The position numbers and the translations under genes are program-made. Below the pieces are notes generated by a model that saw nothing but the letters and a program-made list of their open reading frames with translations, was not told the DNA's origin and ran no database searches. Source: Pinus tabuliformis (lineage: Eukaryota > Streptophyta > Pinopsida > Pinales > Pinaceae). From it: a DNA stretch of 64,000 nucleotides. The stretch lies in NCBI GenBank assembly GCA_031772625.1, contig CM062818.1, forward strand, positions 209,464,310 to 209,528,309, in the 5' to 3' direction. Numbering within the stretch: position 1 is the stretch's first letter; the number at the start of each line of letters is the position of its first letter. Shown here piece after piece: positions 44,895 to 57,074 of this stretch.

Positions 44895-45182
44895 TTTTGG
44901 TTGTGAGATGAGATGTGGGTTTTTGGAATGTGGTATTGATGAGCCATGGTATTAGCCCATGGTATGGTATGGTTAATAATAACCATGTTAAGTGGGGTGA
45001 GTATCAATGATTAAAAATCTTGTTATATTGTAAGTATTATTTTGATTGTGAAATAAGAGAAGGTTTTTGTGCATGTGATATTGATGAGCCATTATATTGG
45101 CCCATGGTATGGTATGGTTAATAATATCCATGGTAAAGTGGGGATGAATATCTATGGTTAAAGATCTTGATATATTTTTAGT
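44895..45182 (+). repeat. 145-bp tandem duplication
   Basis: Two copies start at 44895 and 45040 with TTTTG(G/A)TTGTGA. Both contain GATATTGATGAGCCAT or a close variant and then CCCATGGTATGGTATGGTTA. They have diverged at many positions. Confidence 0.8.
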
Positions 45183-45399
45183 TTAAGCTTTTATGTGCTT
45201 ATTAATGAAATTTAGATATGGTTACAAATTTTTTATTTTAGTTCATATGGTAAAATAGATCTTAATTTATAGCTACTATTTATATTTTAATGTGATAGAG
45301 CTGTTGATATATCTCAAAATTAATTAAATTTTTTTCTTTTAGATTTAATTAAAAAAAGTTATAAAATTAAATTCAAATAAAATATTTCCCTGATGGGGG

Positions 45400-46960
45400 T
45401 GACGAACTCCGAGAAAAGATAAATATGTGTGCCATGAAGGTAAACATCTGGCGGTTGGTAAGGAGGATGCCTCCCTTGTCCTTCCATTACATTTGTTGTA
45501 TGAGGAAGTTAACAGTGCTGTTTGTGAAGGTTCATTCTATCTTTTCATGATTGAGAGCGGGCGAGGGAAGTTTGTTTATGGCACATGTAGCGATCCAATA
45601 TTTTTTTTATGCTGTGTTCATTCGATAGGTGGATGTTTGTGGTTTGAGCTTTGGTAGTATAATGGGTTTCTCTTGCCTTTTTCGTGTCTGGGAATGGTGG
45701 AGATTCCACCATCATCGTCTTTTTCTTTGCCTTCGGCTCACAAAAGTGATAAGTTCCTCTCCTTGTGTCTGGTTTCTCGTTTTCTTCATAAGTTTGGGTG
45801 AACTCTGCATGGTAATTGGGATGGTATGTGACCCTTTTCTTGTGCTAATAATTAGCTCTTTTCTTGGTTATCTTCTGAGCTTGAGAGGGCATCTGAGTCC
45901 AATATCAATTCAATATCTTTTGGTTACTCCTATATGTGTGGTTATTATGTGGATTCCTGCATCCTGTAGTTGGATGAGAATAAAATTGGTCTAGTGGTGG
46001 GACAACTGTTTGAAGGGGTCTATGTTGACTAACTTCCAACTTGGGTTTGTAACTTGTCTATTTGTGTTTGGGTGTCCAATCCTTTTCTCTATGACTCTAC
46101 CCCTAGGTGCTTCCTCTAGTAGAGGTGCCGATAAGGTCATAATTTTGTGGGTGTGTTCTTTAGTTGTGGTTTCATCTGTAATTTTTGGAGGTGATGAAAT
46201 AAGGACAACATTCCCATGAGGTAAGAGGTTGTTGAATAATTCAAGATCGTCTGTTGCTATGAGGAGGTTCAAGGTATGTCGGGAGGTGTTGAGGTTCAAG
46301 GTGCATGAGGAAGTGTTGTTGTTTGGTGGTGTTCCTTGCTTAGAAGCGCATTGCTGGGGCATGAGAACTATGGTACACAATTCTTGCTCCAAACCCCTGC
46401 AGAGGGGAGCTTTGGTCAGCTACGGTTGTAGCCACTCTTAATCGAAGGTGGCGGTGGCGGGATGGGTGGCTGAGAGTTCAACACAGGGCGGTAAATATGT
46501 TAGAAGTGTGGTCCCATCGACCTCGAGGCCCCATGGGGACAGAGGTAATGCAAAAGTCGCTTGGGGTGGCCATTCAATGGGGAATGGTAAGAAGGGTAGT
46601 GGGACATGCAAGGTTGGAGCAGGCGTGAGAGACCCATGGCGAGGGCAACAATGCCAGTCGAGGTGTGCAGGGGTTGCTGGTTGACAACGGTGTTCCATGG
46701 CATGCTGAGATTTGGTCCAATCAATTTTGGATCACATGGAAATGTAGAATAAGGTCAAGAACGAAGAACACGAAGCTGCTAATTCCACACTTTCACTACC
46801 ATGTTAGGGAAAAGATCGTGGTGGTTTGGTGTGGTCATAATGTGCTATATAAAAAGGTGGAAAAGATGGAAACATGGTGCAAACGTTTACATATTAAGTG
46901 GACAAGTGAAAAAATGTTTAATCCCTCTAGATACTTCATAAATATGGAATTCATATAAAT
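45400..46960 (-). other. GC-richer island with decayed coding, family unknown
   Basis: This block is clearly less AT-rich than its surroundings. On the minus strand a 133-codon frame (46392-45991) begins MEQELCTIVLMPQQCASKQG and lacks recognisable domains. The same direction shows further coding-like blocks to about 45640 and a Pro/Leu-rich frame at 46698-46438. It could be the remains of a LINE ORF1 or of a gene. Nothing seen is decisive. Confidence 0.25.
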
Positions 46961-48300
46961 CTAAATTGATTTAATTACTAATTATTAATTAAAATTAAAT
47001 ATAATGATAATGATAATTATTAATTTTTATTAATAATTATAATTAATAATTATTTTATTTTGATTTTATCAAAATGTTTAAATAACATTACATTACCTTA
47101 CAAATCTCTATTATACTTATCTAGAGATTATCTATGCAATAATACTCTCCTATTTATTTTAAAATAAATGACATTGAATATCTAATATTCACACCCTAAA
47201 TTTCTTTAAAAGATTTAGATTGTTATAAGAATATCATAAAGAGAAAAGATAACTCATATCGTGTGGCAACTTCTTGTTTTACATTAAAGTATTTAGCACA
47301 CTAAATTAATATAGAAAATTGTATTTGAACAATGAATTCTATTTTTTTTATTTTAGAAATTTAATGTTATAGTTTTATATAAGTTTATTATTTTTTCTTA
47401 TTTAAATTAAATTTTTAAATATTTGAACATATTTAGAATCTTGAAAAACCTTATATCACTAAATTTTTACAAATTTAATAACTATAATCCACCCCAAAAC
47501 AATTTTTCATCATTTAACAACACAAGAGGCACAATAAAATATGCCTAAGAAAAATTGAAATCACATAACATTTAGATTACAATATGCCCCACTAAGCCAA
47601 TCAAAAAAGTCTTTCTTTAAGCACATTACAATGGATTATACTCCCATCTTTTAAAGACTTCAGTGCATGTAATTCATTAGTTATAACACTATAATTAAGT
47701 CCATATAATTCATTAGTTATAACACCAATGACTAGGCTACCAGGTTTGCCAAATTTCAATCTTTAGATTTTATATTTAAGAAAACTAATATTTTTTGAGT
47801 TTCCAACCTCATTAGAAGTCATGGCCATTGAATAAGTCTATAACTCGACATTAGGTCTTGTATTCTATTGTTGTTTTCAAAATTTTACATTTATTGAAAT
47901 TGATTTTTTATTATTATTTTTTTAATATTAATATATTTATAAATATGAAATATATAGTCTTGTATTTTATTATTGTTTTCAAAATTTTATATTTATTGAG
48001 ATTGATTTATTATTATTATTTTTTTAAATATTAACATATTTATATATATGAAAATTTATTGAGATTGATTTTTTATTATTATTTTTTTAAATATTAACAT
48101 ATTTATAAATATAAAAAATATATTAGATTTATATATATAGAAATCTAATAGCAAACCTTAATATATATATATATAACAAAATCTCCCAAACCCAAACCAT
48201 ATGACTTCAACCATGGATTACTAAAATCACGGCTATTTACTTTTTTTCCAGCCTTATTATCTCTTTAACATAGCCAAATTTAACATATCAAATCGATTTG
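46961..48300. other. Strongly AT-rich non-coding DNA with short repeats
   Basis: No gene. A unit containing ATTTATTGA(A/G)ATTGATTTTTTATTATTATT, then TTAAATATTAA and ATATTTATAAATATGAAA, recurs three times at about 47885-48115 with a period near 60-110 bp. TA runs occur at 48160-48178. Confidence 0.6.
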
Positions 48301-48606
48301 TACCTTGACGTATACTCGTCAGCAACTCTTATTTGAGTTACACTTCGTCAAACTGCAAGAGAGCTGCCAGCCGATAAGGAGATCATGAAATTTTGATTTA
48401 CCCTTTCTCATGGTGTAGCGTTGCCCAATGGGAGATACTTTTAGATTTGTTAATTTCGAGGAGGAATTAATATGCCCCATGAGTTTTGAAACTCACATGC
48501 CATAACATACCAACTACAGGAAGTTTCGTGTCATATATCCAGTGCAAATACATATGTGATCAACTGGACACTAGAAGAAGGATTGCAAATAGGATTAGGG
48601 TGACCA

Positions 48607-49602
48607 CTAATGCCATGCAGGACGATGTGTGGTTGTGCCTGATTTGCTATTTCTTACACCAAACCGTCTTTGCTGAGCACATGGGGGAGAGGGAGGACTG
48701 GTCGGCCTGGGAGAAAACTGGCAGGCTCTGGAAGTTGTGCAAGAGGTTAAATCGGGGGCCTGGGGGATGAAGTGACGCTTACTCGCTGTAGGTGCAGTTG
48801 GTACAGCTGGTAGATTCTTATTGGTCACCAATGGCGTTCGGGAGCAATATAAGGAGGAGCGACGAAGGGTATAATGCTGGGACTGATTAGGGTTTCGACT
48901 GCAACGAGGAAGCGAAGAATGTGGGGGTGGATTAGGGTTTTTAGTTGACTGATCGCGTGTCAAGAGACTTGGGTTAGGGTTTCGAGTTGAACAATCGCGT
49001 ATCAAGAGACTTGGGTTAGGGTTTCGAGTTGAACAATCACGTATTAAGAGACCTCGGTTAGGGTTTCGAGTTGAACGATCGCGTATCAAGAGACCCGGGT
49101 GAGACAAATTCTTCAACGCATACTCACGAGCGTGGGCGATGACGTTTCTGTTCACAGGACGACAAGCGTCCCTTCGAGCAAGCGCTGTTATCCTCCGCAG
49201 ATCGGATTGCAGGTCGTTGACAGAAGGGTTGTTGGGCAAAACAGATTGGTCTATGAGTATATAGGGAATTACCATGGGGAACACATTGCACTTAATGGGA
49301 TCTGGTTTTATTATCATAATTATGTCTGGATGCTCGGTATCTTGCAGACGATTCTTCATTTTAGTGAACTGCTCGTACATTTCAGGGCACGATTCGATCA
49401 GCTGGGCGGAGACTATGAGTTCCCTTGCGTCGCACCATCCCAATGATGTAAGCATCGCCAGCAGATCCTTGGGAAGAGTTTTCAAGACAGATTCTCGGGA
49501 TTTGTTGCGAATGGTGGCTGCTATCTGCCAGAAATCATTTATTTGTTCGCTGCTAATGTGCAGCAGGTTCCAAAACCCTAGCATGTTGCTAACTTCAGAC
49601 AT
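48607..49602 (-). CDS. Candidate host gene: 331-aa protein with four 14-residue repeats
   Basis: An uninterrupted 331-codon frame from the ATG at 49602 to a stop at 48607. The N-terminal 160 residues look globular and mostly helical (WQIAATIRNKSRESVLKTLP; LGWCDARELIVSAQLIES). Residues 170-225 are four tandem copies of GLLIRDCSTRNPNP-type sequence. The C-terminal 100 residues are Ser/Pro/Thr-rich and basic. No signal peptide, membrane helix or transposon domain is seen. A TATA-like GTTTATATAC lies about 60 bp upstream of the ATG. It is free of the stops that mark neighbouring elements, which supports a real gene, but I do not recognise the family. The C-terminal half could also be translated repeat DNA. 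Confidence 0.5.
   Translation of the reverse strand: MSEVSNMLGFWNLLHISSEQINDFWQIAATIRNKSRESVLKTLPKDLLAMLTSLGWCDARELIVSAQLIESCPEMYEQFTKMKNRLQDTEHPDIIMIIKPDPIKCNVFPMVIPYILIDQSVLPNNPSVNDLQSDLRRITALARRDACRPVNRNVIAHAREYALKNLSHPGLLIRDRSTRNPNRGLLIRDCSTRNPNPSLLIRDCSTRNPNPSLLTRDQSTKNPNPPPHSSLPRCSRNPNQSQHYTLRRSSLYCSRTPLVTNKNLPAVPTAPTASKRHFIPQAPDLTSCTTSRACQFSPRPTSPPSPPCAQQRRFGVRNSKSGTTTHRPAWH
48928..49095 (-). repeat. Coding tandem repeat, 42-bp units with teloboxes
   Basis: Four 42-bp units encode the 14-residue repeats of the 331-aa protein. The plus-strand motif TTAGGGTTT (AAACCCTAA on the coding strand, the plant telobox) occurs at 48932, 48974, 49016 and 49058, spaced exactly 42 bp apart, and once more at 48887. 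In each repeat it lies within codons for Asn-Pro-Asn. Confidence 0.9.
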
Positions 49603-49660
49603 GGTCGAGATTGAGAAACTAAGACGATGGAAATTGAGCGCCCGTACCTCTGAGAGGAAT

Positions 49661-49670
49661 GTATATAAAC
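49661..49670 (-). promoter_or_regulatory. TATA-like box upstream of the 331-aa ORF
   Basis: The minus strand reads GTTTATATAC here. Transcription about 30 bp downstream would leave a leader of roughly 30 bases before the ATG at 49602. Confidence 0.45.
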
Positions 49671-49739
49671 AAATTGAGTCCTGTCAGCGTAAGTCTCAGA
49701 GGTGCAACTCTTCTAACTAGTATATAATTCTTTTCCTAT

Positions 49740-50340
49740 TATTAATATTCATTAACGACATTGTCGGCTATAGTGTCGTTCAGTTGTAAATCTAGTAAAT
49801 CTTTGCGACTTCACCAAGATGACGGTTGATCGATTGACTAAGTTAGCTTCTTCAGGTTGACAATTAATCGACTATATAATGGTCCATTCATCACTAATTA
49901 TAAATATTTTTAAATTGAAAAAAAAAACCAACTGAAAATACTTACATAAGCTTTATATAATTGTAATGGATTAATTAAAAACATAATGTTGGTCTATACA
50001 CATATATATAAATTTCAATTTTTTATTAATTTTTTATATTTAAATATAATAATTCTTTAATTAAATTTATAACTATGAAAAGTTAAGTTTTTATTAATTT
50101 TTTATATTCAAATATAATAATTCTTTAATTATTAATTTTTTATATTCAAATATAATAATTCTTTAATTAAATTTATAAGTATGAAAAATTAAATTTTATT
50201 TATTAAATTGAGTATTTAATTAATATATCTATATATAGGTGGATTAAATTGGTTTAATTTATTTTAAAAAACTTAATTATTATTTCAATTTTTTTTAAGC
50301 TTGGTAGGACTATATCTACATCATGTCTAATATATCACCT
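49740..50340. repeat. AT-rich sequence with nested direct repeats
   Basis: TTATTAATTTTTTATAT(T/A)(T/C)AAATATAATAATTCTTTAATT recurs three times at about 50020, 50093 and 50128. No gene or regulatory site can be supported. Confidence 0.7.
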
Positions 50341-50352
50341 CGATTAGGACAA

Positions 50353-50454
50353 GAAATTGAATGGGTGACTTCACATTAAGGAAGGAGTGCCTTGTTCCAA
50401 GGGCACGAAATTGAATCGGTGACTTCACATTAAGGAAGGAGTGCCTTGTTCCAA
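50353..50454 (+). repeat. 54-bp tandem duplication
   Basis: The block GAAATTGAAT(G/C)GGTGACTTCACATTAAGG... ending TTGTTCCAA occupies 50353-50400 and 50407-50454, with one mismatch over 48 bp, so the duplication is recent. Confidence 0.95.
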
Positions 50455-51480
50455 TCACGCTTTATCCAAAAACCCGTGGACAATTTTTCTATAATTTTAT
50501 TTGTGCTTATTTGAAAAGTATTTCGGTATTTAAGCATTTTAAGAGAAAATACTTTTCATTTTCAACCTTCTATTATAGTATCACAAAGGTAAGAACTCTC
50601 TCATCCCAAGGTGTTTTCGGAATAAAAAATTTTCCACTATCACCATAGTTTTGCTAAGTTAAATGGTTATGAATTATGGTCATGTGATAAATCTTTTGAA
50701 AATGACATCATTATACATAAAACATTCTAAGATAAAATATTTTTCATCTTAAACTCTTTTAGTGTCACAAAGGTAATATACTCTCTCAACCCAAGGTGTT
50801 TCGGGAATTCACCAACTCTAGATCTCAACAAAATTAGTTCTTATTTTAACAACATTTGGTTTCACTATGGAGCTCAAGAGAATTAGTTCTTATTTTAGCA
50901 ATATTTAGTTTTACTATGGAGCTTCAGAGTTCTTATCTTAGAAATATTCATTTTCTTCTTTGCATTTTGAGTAGAGAAGCTTTTGATCTTCTAAATTAAG
51001 GTTGATCATCTCTTCATAATACCTTAATTCTCTTTTTCCCGTAACTCTTTATGGTACCATATTTTCTTCCTAAATTTTATTGCATTCAATATCCTTATTT
51101 TGCAAAATCATATCTTCCTTTATTCCCAATAGTTTAGTCAATATTTGGCATCCTTATGCCATCTCAACTTGAGCTACTGGAGTTTGAAGCAATTTTAGGA
51201 AGACTTTTGTTTTCCATGTTCCTATACATTAGGTAATTGGTTATAATTGTGGTCTCTATAGGGGAAATGCTTGTTTTAGTGAGGAATATAGGATAATATG
51301 TATTCTTTTAATTTTGAGATTATAAGTTATAAATCTCTTTGTATTTTTTCTATCTTTCTCCACAATTAACCAGATACTGCATCCCCAAATTTGCAACCAT
51401 ATAAAGTAATAAGAGCAACAAGAGTGTCAAAAAGGAGTTTTTCTTATGATCCATACCCAAAATTCCATTGATTTACAATT
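50455..51480. repeat. Non-coding region with diverged direct repeats
   Basis: A TCACAAAGGTAA...CTCTCTCA(T/A)CCCAAGGTGTTT block occurs at about 50581 and 50765, and AATTAGTTCTTATTTTA(A/G)CAA at about 50832 and 50880. No gene is seen. It may include the 3' LTR of the adjoining Gypsy-B element, but no second copy was found to the right of that element. Confidence 0.4.
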
Positions 51481-52500
51481 GTTTTCAAATCCATAATAAT
51501 ATTTCCAACTTCCATAATAGTCAAACATTGTCTTCAACACATGACTATCTTCCTATGCCACTTCATCCATCGGTAGGTTCATCCATTTGATGAGGTACTT
51601 AGTAGTTGCTCGATGTCTCATCTTTTTAGTCCTCGTTTCCAAAATTGTTTCTAGTTCTAGTATTATTTTCCCTTCTTCATTGATCTTTGGTAGAAGATTT
51701 TAGAACGAGATCTTATCGCCAATGAACTTATTTATGCAAGAAACATGGAATACTGGATGTACTTGTGAATATGGAGGCAACTCCAATTTGTAGGCCATAC
51801 TTCCAATCTTCTGCAACACCTTATAGGGGTCATAATATCTCAGAGCTAATTTATTGTCCTTCATTTGATGCTTTAGGGACATCTATTTATATGGTTGTAG
51901 TATCACAACTACATAGTACCATATTTAAAAGTCCCTTTCACTGTGATGTTTATATGATTATTGTTTCATCCTATTTTGTGCCATAACCAAGTTGTCCTTC
52001 GATTGTTTGAGAACCTCCTGTCGGTGTTGGATGTGGTCCTTTATGGCTTGAGCCTTTATAGTCCCTTTCAAGGGTGATGTGATGGATGAGGATGATATCC
52101 ATAAAGTGCCATAAATGGTGACATTTTGGATGAAGTATGGAAGGATTTGTTGTGCCACCATTCTACCAAAGGCAACTATTTGACCCATTTTGTCTGCTTA
52201 TTAGATATAAAGCAATGTAGATATCCTTCTAAACATTTATTCATAATCTTAATTTTCCCATCAAATTTAGGATGATAAGATGAGTTGTGAGCCAATTGAG
52301 TACCCAAACAAGCAAATAATTCAGTCTAGGAATTTCCATTGAAAATTGGATCTCTATCACTTACAATATTCTTTGGTATTCCATGTAGCTTTTGGATTAT
52401 TTCTACGGATTCTTCTACCACAATAATTTCTTAAGAGGATGAGAAAGAGAGAAAAAGTGCGCAAACTTTTTCATTCGATATACCACTACCATAATGGAAC
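51480..52500 (-). pseudogene. Gypsy-B integrase and chromodomain
   Basis: The integrase core near 52390-52270 reads LHGIPKNIVSDRDPIF, then after a TAG at 52326-52328 (Trp expected) TELFACLGTQLAHNSSYHP. The tail (51882-51700) has YYDPYKVLQKIGSMAYKLEL and a VHPVFHVSCINK block. After a stop, ILETRTKKMRHRATTKYLIK and W(M)NLP mark the chromodomain, interrupted by TAG at 51553-51555 where Trp is expected. Chromodomains of this type guide integration into particular chromatin. Confidence 0.8.
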
Positions 52501-52959
52501 TCTTTCCTTCAGATTTGCGTAAACCTGTAAAATCCATTGAAAATTCTTCCCAACATTGGCTTGGTATGGCTAATGTTCGAAGGACCCTTGGGTCTTAATA
52601 GTCTCTCCTTTATTTTATTGGAAACCATACATTCCACCACAAGTTTTTGAACATATGCTTTAATACCTTCCCAAAAAAAAATCATTCTTTATCCTATGGT
52701 ATGACTTCAAGAGAATTGAATGCCTCCTATAAGAGAAGTGTGTGATTCCAATAGGACCTTTTGTTTGAGTTGATAATTCTTACATAAGTATAAGCGATCT
52801 TAATACCATAAAAAATCATTTTTTCGTGTACATTTTCCTAGTGCATTAGAGTCCTCTTGTAGATGTTGAATAATATTGCATACACTCTCATCTTATTGCC
52901 ATTTTATCCTTTCTTCTTCCATCCAGTCAAATTGTGGAATGGAAATGACACATAGTAAA

Positions 52960-54100
52960 CCACTTATGTCTTCCTCTTTCCTTGAGAGTGCATCTGCCAC
53001 AATATTTTGCTTTCCTTCTTTGTAGATAATGTCAAAGTCATAACCCAACATCTTTTTGACCCATTTTGTTGCTCTTCTGAAGATAACTTTTTATCTAAGA
53101 AGTACTTCATACTATCATGATCTCTTTTTACTTTGAAGTGCCTTCCTATCATGTATGGTCACCATATATTAATTGCATGTAGTATGGCCAAACTTTATTT
53201 TCATATATGTGTCTAAGTAAATTATTTCCTTTAATTTCACTACTTTCAAAGGAAAGGGTTCTTCCTTCTTGCATGAATATTGCACCAATGCCATGGCTTG
53301 AGGCATCACACTCCAAAATAGGTATTTTTTTAAAGTTAGGTGTCGCCAATATGGGAGTTGGATAAAAAGCCTCTTTAAGTTCTTCAAATTATTTTTTTGC
53401 TTCTTTAGTCCAATAAAATGCTTTCAATATTCTTCAAGGTATTTATGATTTTTCATTCCCTCATAACTTTGATTTTGTTAGGATCCACCTTGAAACCATC
53501 ATGTGAGATAATATGACCCAAGAATTCCACTTCTTGAATAGGAGATGAACACTTGGGAGGCTTTACACATAGTTGTTTCTCTTTAAATAGTGTAAATACC
53601 TTGTCAAAATGTTTGTACACACTCTTCCCAAGATTTGTTGTAAATTAGTATGTCATCAAAAAATACTATTGCAAATTTTCTAAGGAAGGCTTTGAAAATG
53701 TATTTCATCAAGCTTTGAAATGTTGAAGGTGAATTTGTAAATCCAAATGGAATAACCAAAATCTCACAATGAACTTTATATTTTCTAAAGGTTCTTTTGG
53801 GAATGTCTTATTGCCAAATTTGATTTGATGATATCCATAAAGAATATCCAACTTAGTAAAGAAAATTGCTCCAAGCAATTCATCTAACAATTCATTAATG
53901 ACATGGACAATAAACTTATCTTTGATTGTCATTTTTTTGAGCTGTCTGTAGTATGGACACATATGCCACGAGCCATAATTTTTAATAATCATCCCCACTG
54001 GTGAAGATAAATCACTCTAGCAAGGGTGAATGATGTTTACCTCTAACATTTCTTAAACCATATGCTCAATCTCACTCTTTTGCATGTGGATATCTATAAG
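52960..54100 (-). pseudogene. Gypsy-B reverse transcriptase and RNase H
   Basis: RT blocks include YYRQLKKMTIKDKFIVHVIN, AIFFTKLDILYGYHQIKFGN (53998-53708) and, in another frame near 53650-53675, FFDDILIY, the catalytic YxDD-type motif. RNase H at 53349-53149 reads ILECDASSHGIGAIFMQEGR. Several frameshifts and stops separate them. Confidence 0.8.
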
Positions 54101-54698
54101 GCATACTTTTAGGTGGTACACTTCTAGGTTGCATATGAATAGCATGGTCATGTTCTCAAACAAGTGGGAGACCCTTAGGCATTTCTCAAAATACCTTAGC
54201 GCGTTTGTTAATAACTTTTTGACAATCCACTAGAGGATAAAGATGTTTGAAAATATAATGAACACAATTGTGGAACTACAACCTAGTGTCCCTTTTTAGC
54301 AAGTTTTTCATGCTATTAGAGCTAATCACTTTACTGGTTCTCCCTTGGATACATCTAAGCTCAATTTCATTTCCTTATGAGAAAAATGTTATGAAAATAT
54401 CTTGGAAATTAAGGATCACTGTTCCCAATGATTGTAACCATTGGACCTGTAATACAACATCAACACCACCCATTTGGGTTGCAATCATGGGAAAAAATAA
54501 TAAATACTTCCCCATATAATCTGAATCTTATTTCACTTCCCTCAACAATTTATAGTACCACAATCTGCAATCGTCACATGAAATTTTGATGCTATATATA
54601 CAAAGCAATCAAGAAGTTTTGTCAATTTGTAATCGATGAAATTATGGGGTACTCCCTGAATCAATCAATATTGTTACCCTTTTCCTTTTGATATATCC

Positions 54699-56049
54699 TT
54701 ATATCTTGAGGGTTTGTGGAGTAATGATGCCGGCCAATGCATAACAAGATATTGTTGGAGTAGTTTCTTCTAGCTCTAGATCTTGTGAAGTTTCCACTTC
54801 TTGATCTTCTTCGTCTTCATAGTCGATGTAGAATACTTTATTATCACTGCATTTATGTTCTTTACAATACTTGCTAACATAGTTGAAAAATAATCCCTTT
54901 CTTTTTGTTTCATCAATTTGTTGAGGATTCATTCTTGATTGTTTAGAAAAGGAAGCCTCATTTTCTCTATAGTTATTAGTGACCAATTTTCTAGTGGCCA
55001 TAGTTTTACTTTCAACTTTCCTTGCCAAACTAAAATCATTTTCTTGAGATTTAGGTTCAAATATACACATCTCATGTTGGATTCTTTCCTTTAAAGTACC
55101 CATAAATAAGTCTAACAAGTTATCCTCTAAAATATTCTTTACTCCAAGACTCAAATTTTAAAATCGTTGAATGTGTTTTGTAACAAGACCCTTTAGTCGA
55201 AGAATTAAAAATTAACTAAAGAATGTGTTTATTTTAATAACCCCATAATTTTCCATCAATTCCTCTATAAAATGAACCAAGATATAATTGAATCCTTTTT
55301 TAATTCACAAAACCATTGATACCATACATGTTTGTCTTGTTCTAAAAACATGGATGTAATATTTACATTTTGTAAGGATGCCAGTTGGTGTAGATCAAAG
55401 TATTGCTTAGTTTGAAATATCCATGTTACAGGATCATTACCATCAAATTTATTCATATCAATCTTTGGAATGTAGTAGTTCCTTGGTGCTGACTTGACGC
55501 CCTGATGATGTGGATCATGAATTGAAAATTCTTGATTATGGTTATGATTAAATTTTTTTTCTCTCCACTTATGATAACATACACCTCATATGAAATTTAT
55601 TCTGAATACCATGCTTCTCCTTATGTTCATGATGTCTTTATATCTCCACATCCCTTTTAGGAAGCATCTCCAAGATAATATTTTCCATGGAAATCATGGA
55701 TTTTTGTATTTCTTATTTTCATTCATATTCCTTTATATTCCTTCCTTATTTTCATTTATCTTATTTTTTATTCCTCCCTTATTTTTATTCATCTTTATTT
55801 CGATTCATTCCTTGTTTTCATTCATATTATTTTCTATTCCTTCCATATTTTAATTCATCTTCTTCTCCATTTCTCTTTTAATATTTCCTTGAGAATATGA
55901 GAAATCCACCTTTTCAACATACTACTATCCATTTCATTAACTTTATTCTCTAATTGAGATAACCTAAATTCTATGTCTTCACTTTCTTCATGAGTCAAGG
56001 ATGAGCCTTTAGTATATTTAATTGGTGTAGTAGCTTTATTTGGAGGCAT
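54699..56049 (-). pseudogene. Gypsy-B Gag and protease region
   Basis: The start at 56049 reads MPPNKATTPIKYTKGSSLTH followed by a short coiled coil (RLSQLENKVNEMD). A capsid segment at 55456-55265 has MNKFDGNDPVTWIFQTKQYF. A later segment (55154-54699) has LDLFMGTLKERIQHEMCIFE, a FNYVSKYCKEHKC stretch where a zinc knuckle is expected, and EVETSQDLELEETTPTISCY, leading into the protease region. Frames change between segments. Confidence 0.75.
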
Positions 56050-56059
56050 GTTGGAAGAT

Positions 56060-57074
56060 AATAATAAACCTCCTCTTTATTACAACCAAAAAATAGAGGG
56101 GAAATTCTAATGAACAATTAGGTTAATAGTAAGTTGTGTACCTTAATCTGGAGAACATCAGAATGGTTGAAGATTTATTGAAATATCTTTGAGATTTGAC
56201 GCCTTCTGGATCTAAAAAATTGTTCGGTGATACTCTAATGTGTAGTTTTTTCAATTCCACATGTGTGAATTGAATCTAATATTCTAACTGAAAGTTATAA
56301 TAACTTTCTTAAAACTGGCTTATTTTTCGTGGCTTATTCCCACAAGAAAACTTATATAGCATTCCACATGTCCAATTGTTGAAATATATTTTTTTCACTT
56401 GCACCTGAGGTACTTCTATATGTCTTCTGAAATTCTTCAAGATTTCAAAGTCTATAAATTTCCATACAAGAAGATATAGCCAAAATACTAAGCTGACATG
56501 TTTAAAATTTATTTCATAACTGTTCACAAACCCTGAATTCCATAGTGTATAAATCCAAAAGTATAGTGAACAAAATTATGAAAATGGAGATATATATTTC
56601 CCAATATTTCTCCTTAACATGGTCCAAGTTTCCCTTTATGAAACCTTACAGAAAAAAATTACAAAAAAATTGCTAAAATGACCTGTTTGAGACTAAATTT
56701 CAGATCATACAAAAACCTTATATTCCTTGGATCATATATCCAAAAATATAGTGAACCAATATAAGGGTACTAGGAAACCCTAATAAATACCAGGTAGTAA
56801 GAGATCTAATAAGGATAGAGAAATCGCAGGTCCTTTTTATTTAAGAGACCAAACTAGCAAAATAAGAAATATTAGCTCTCTCAAAATAAATCTGGAGAAA
56901 TAGTGAAGAGGTGGCCCAAAGCTCTTTAGGAGCCTCTCGAGGCTTATGTAAAAATTCAAGTTACAACCTCATCCATTTCCACAAGGAAAGGTTTTGTATC
57001 ACAGTTTGTTTGGAAGACTCCTAAACGAAGGCAAATTTCTCTCTAATAAATATATATATGCTTAATCCACATAT
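56060..57074. other. Non-coding sequence between Gypsy-B and Copia-B
   Basis: A 72-codon minus frame at 56527-56309 has no domain. The stretch may hold the decayed 5' LTR and leader of Gypsy-B. A poorly conserved AAAAATATAGTGAACCAAT/AAAAGTATAGTGAACAAAA repeat (about 56560 and 56742) is visible. Confidence 0.4.

Larger units (their letters stand above)
51480..56049 (-). mobile_element. Gypsy-B: decayed chromovirus (Ty3/Gypsy with chromodomain)
   Basis: On the minus strand the order is Gag (56049-about 54900), protease region, RT (about 54100-53600), RNase H (53400-52960), integrase (about 52500-51700) and a C-terminal chromodomain (about 51660-51530). Stops and frameshifts are dense in all parts. 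The chromodomain places it among chromoviruses. LTRs, primer site and target duplications were not identified; the flanks 50455-51480 and 56060-57074 are candidates for its LTRs. Confidence 0.8.

Noticed and set aside
48880..49100. Interstitial telomere repeat
   Set aside because: Only single AAACCCTAA motifs occur, 42 bp apart. There are no consecutive TTTAGGG units.
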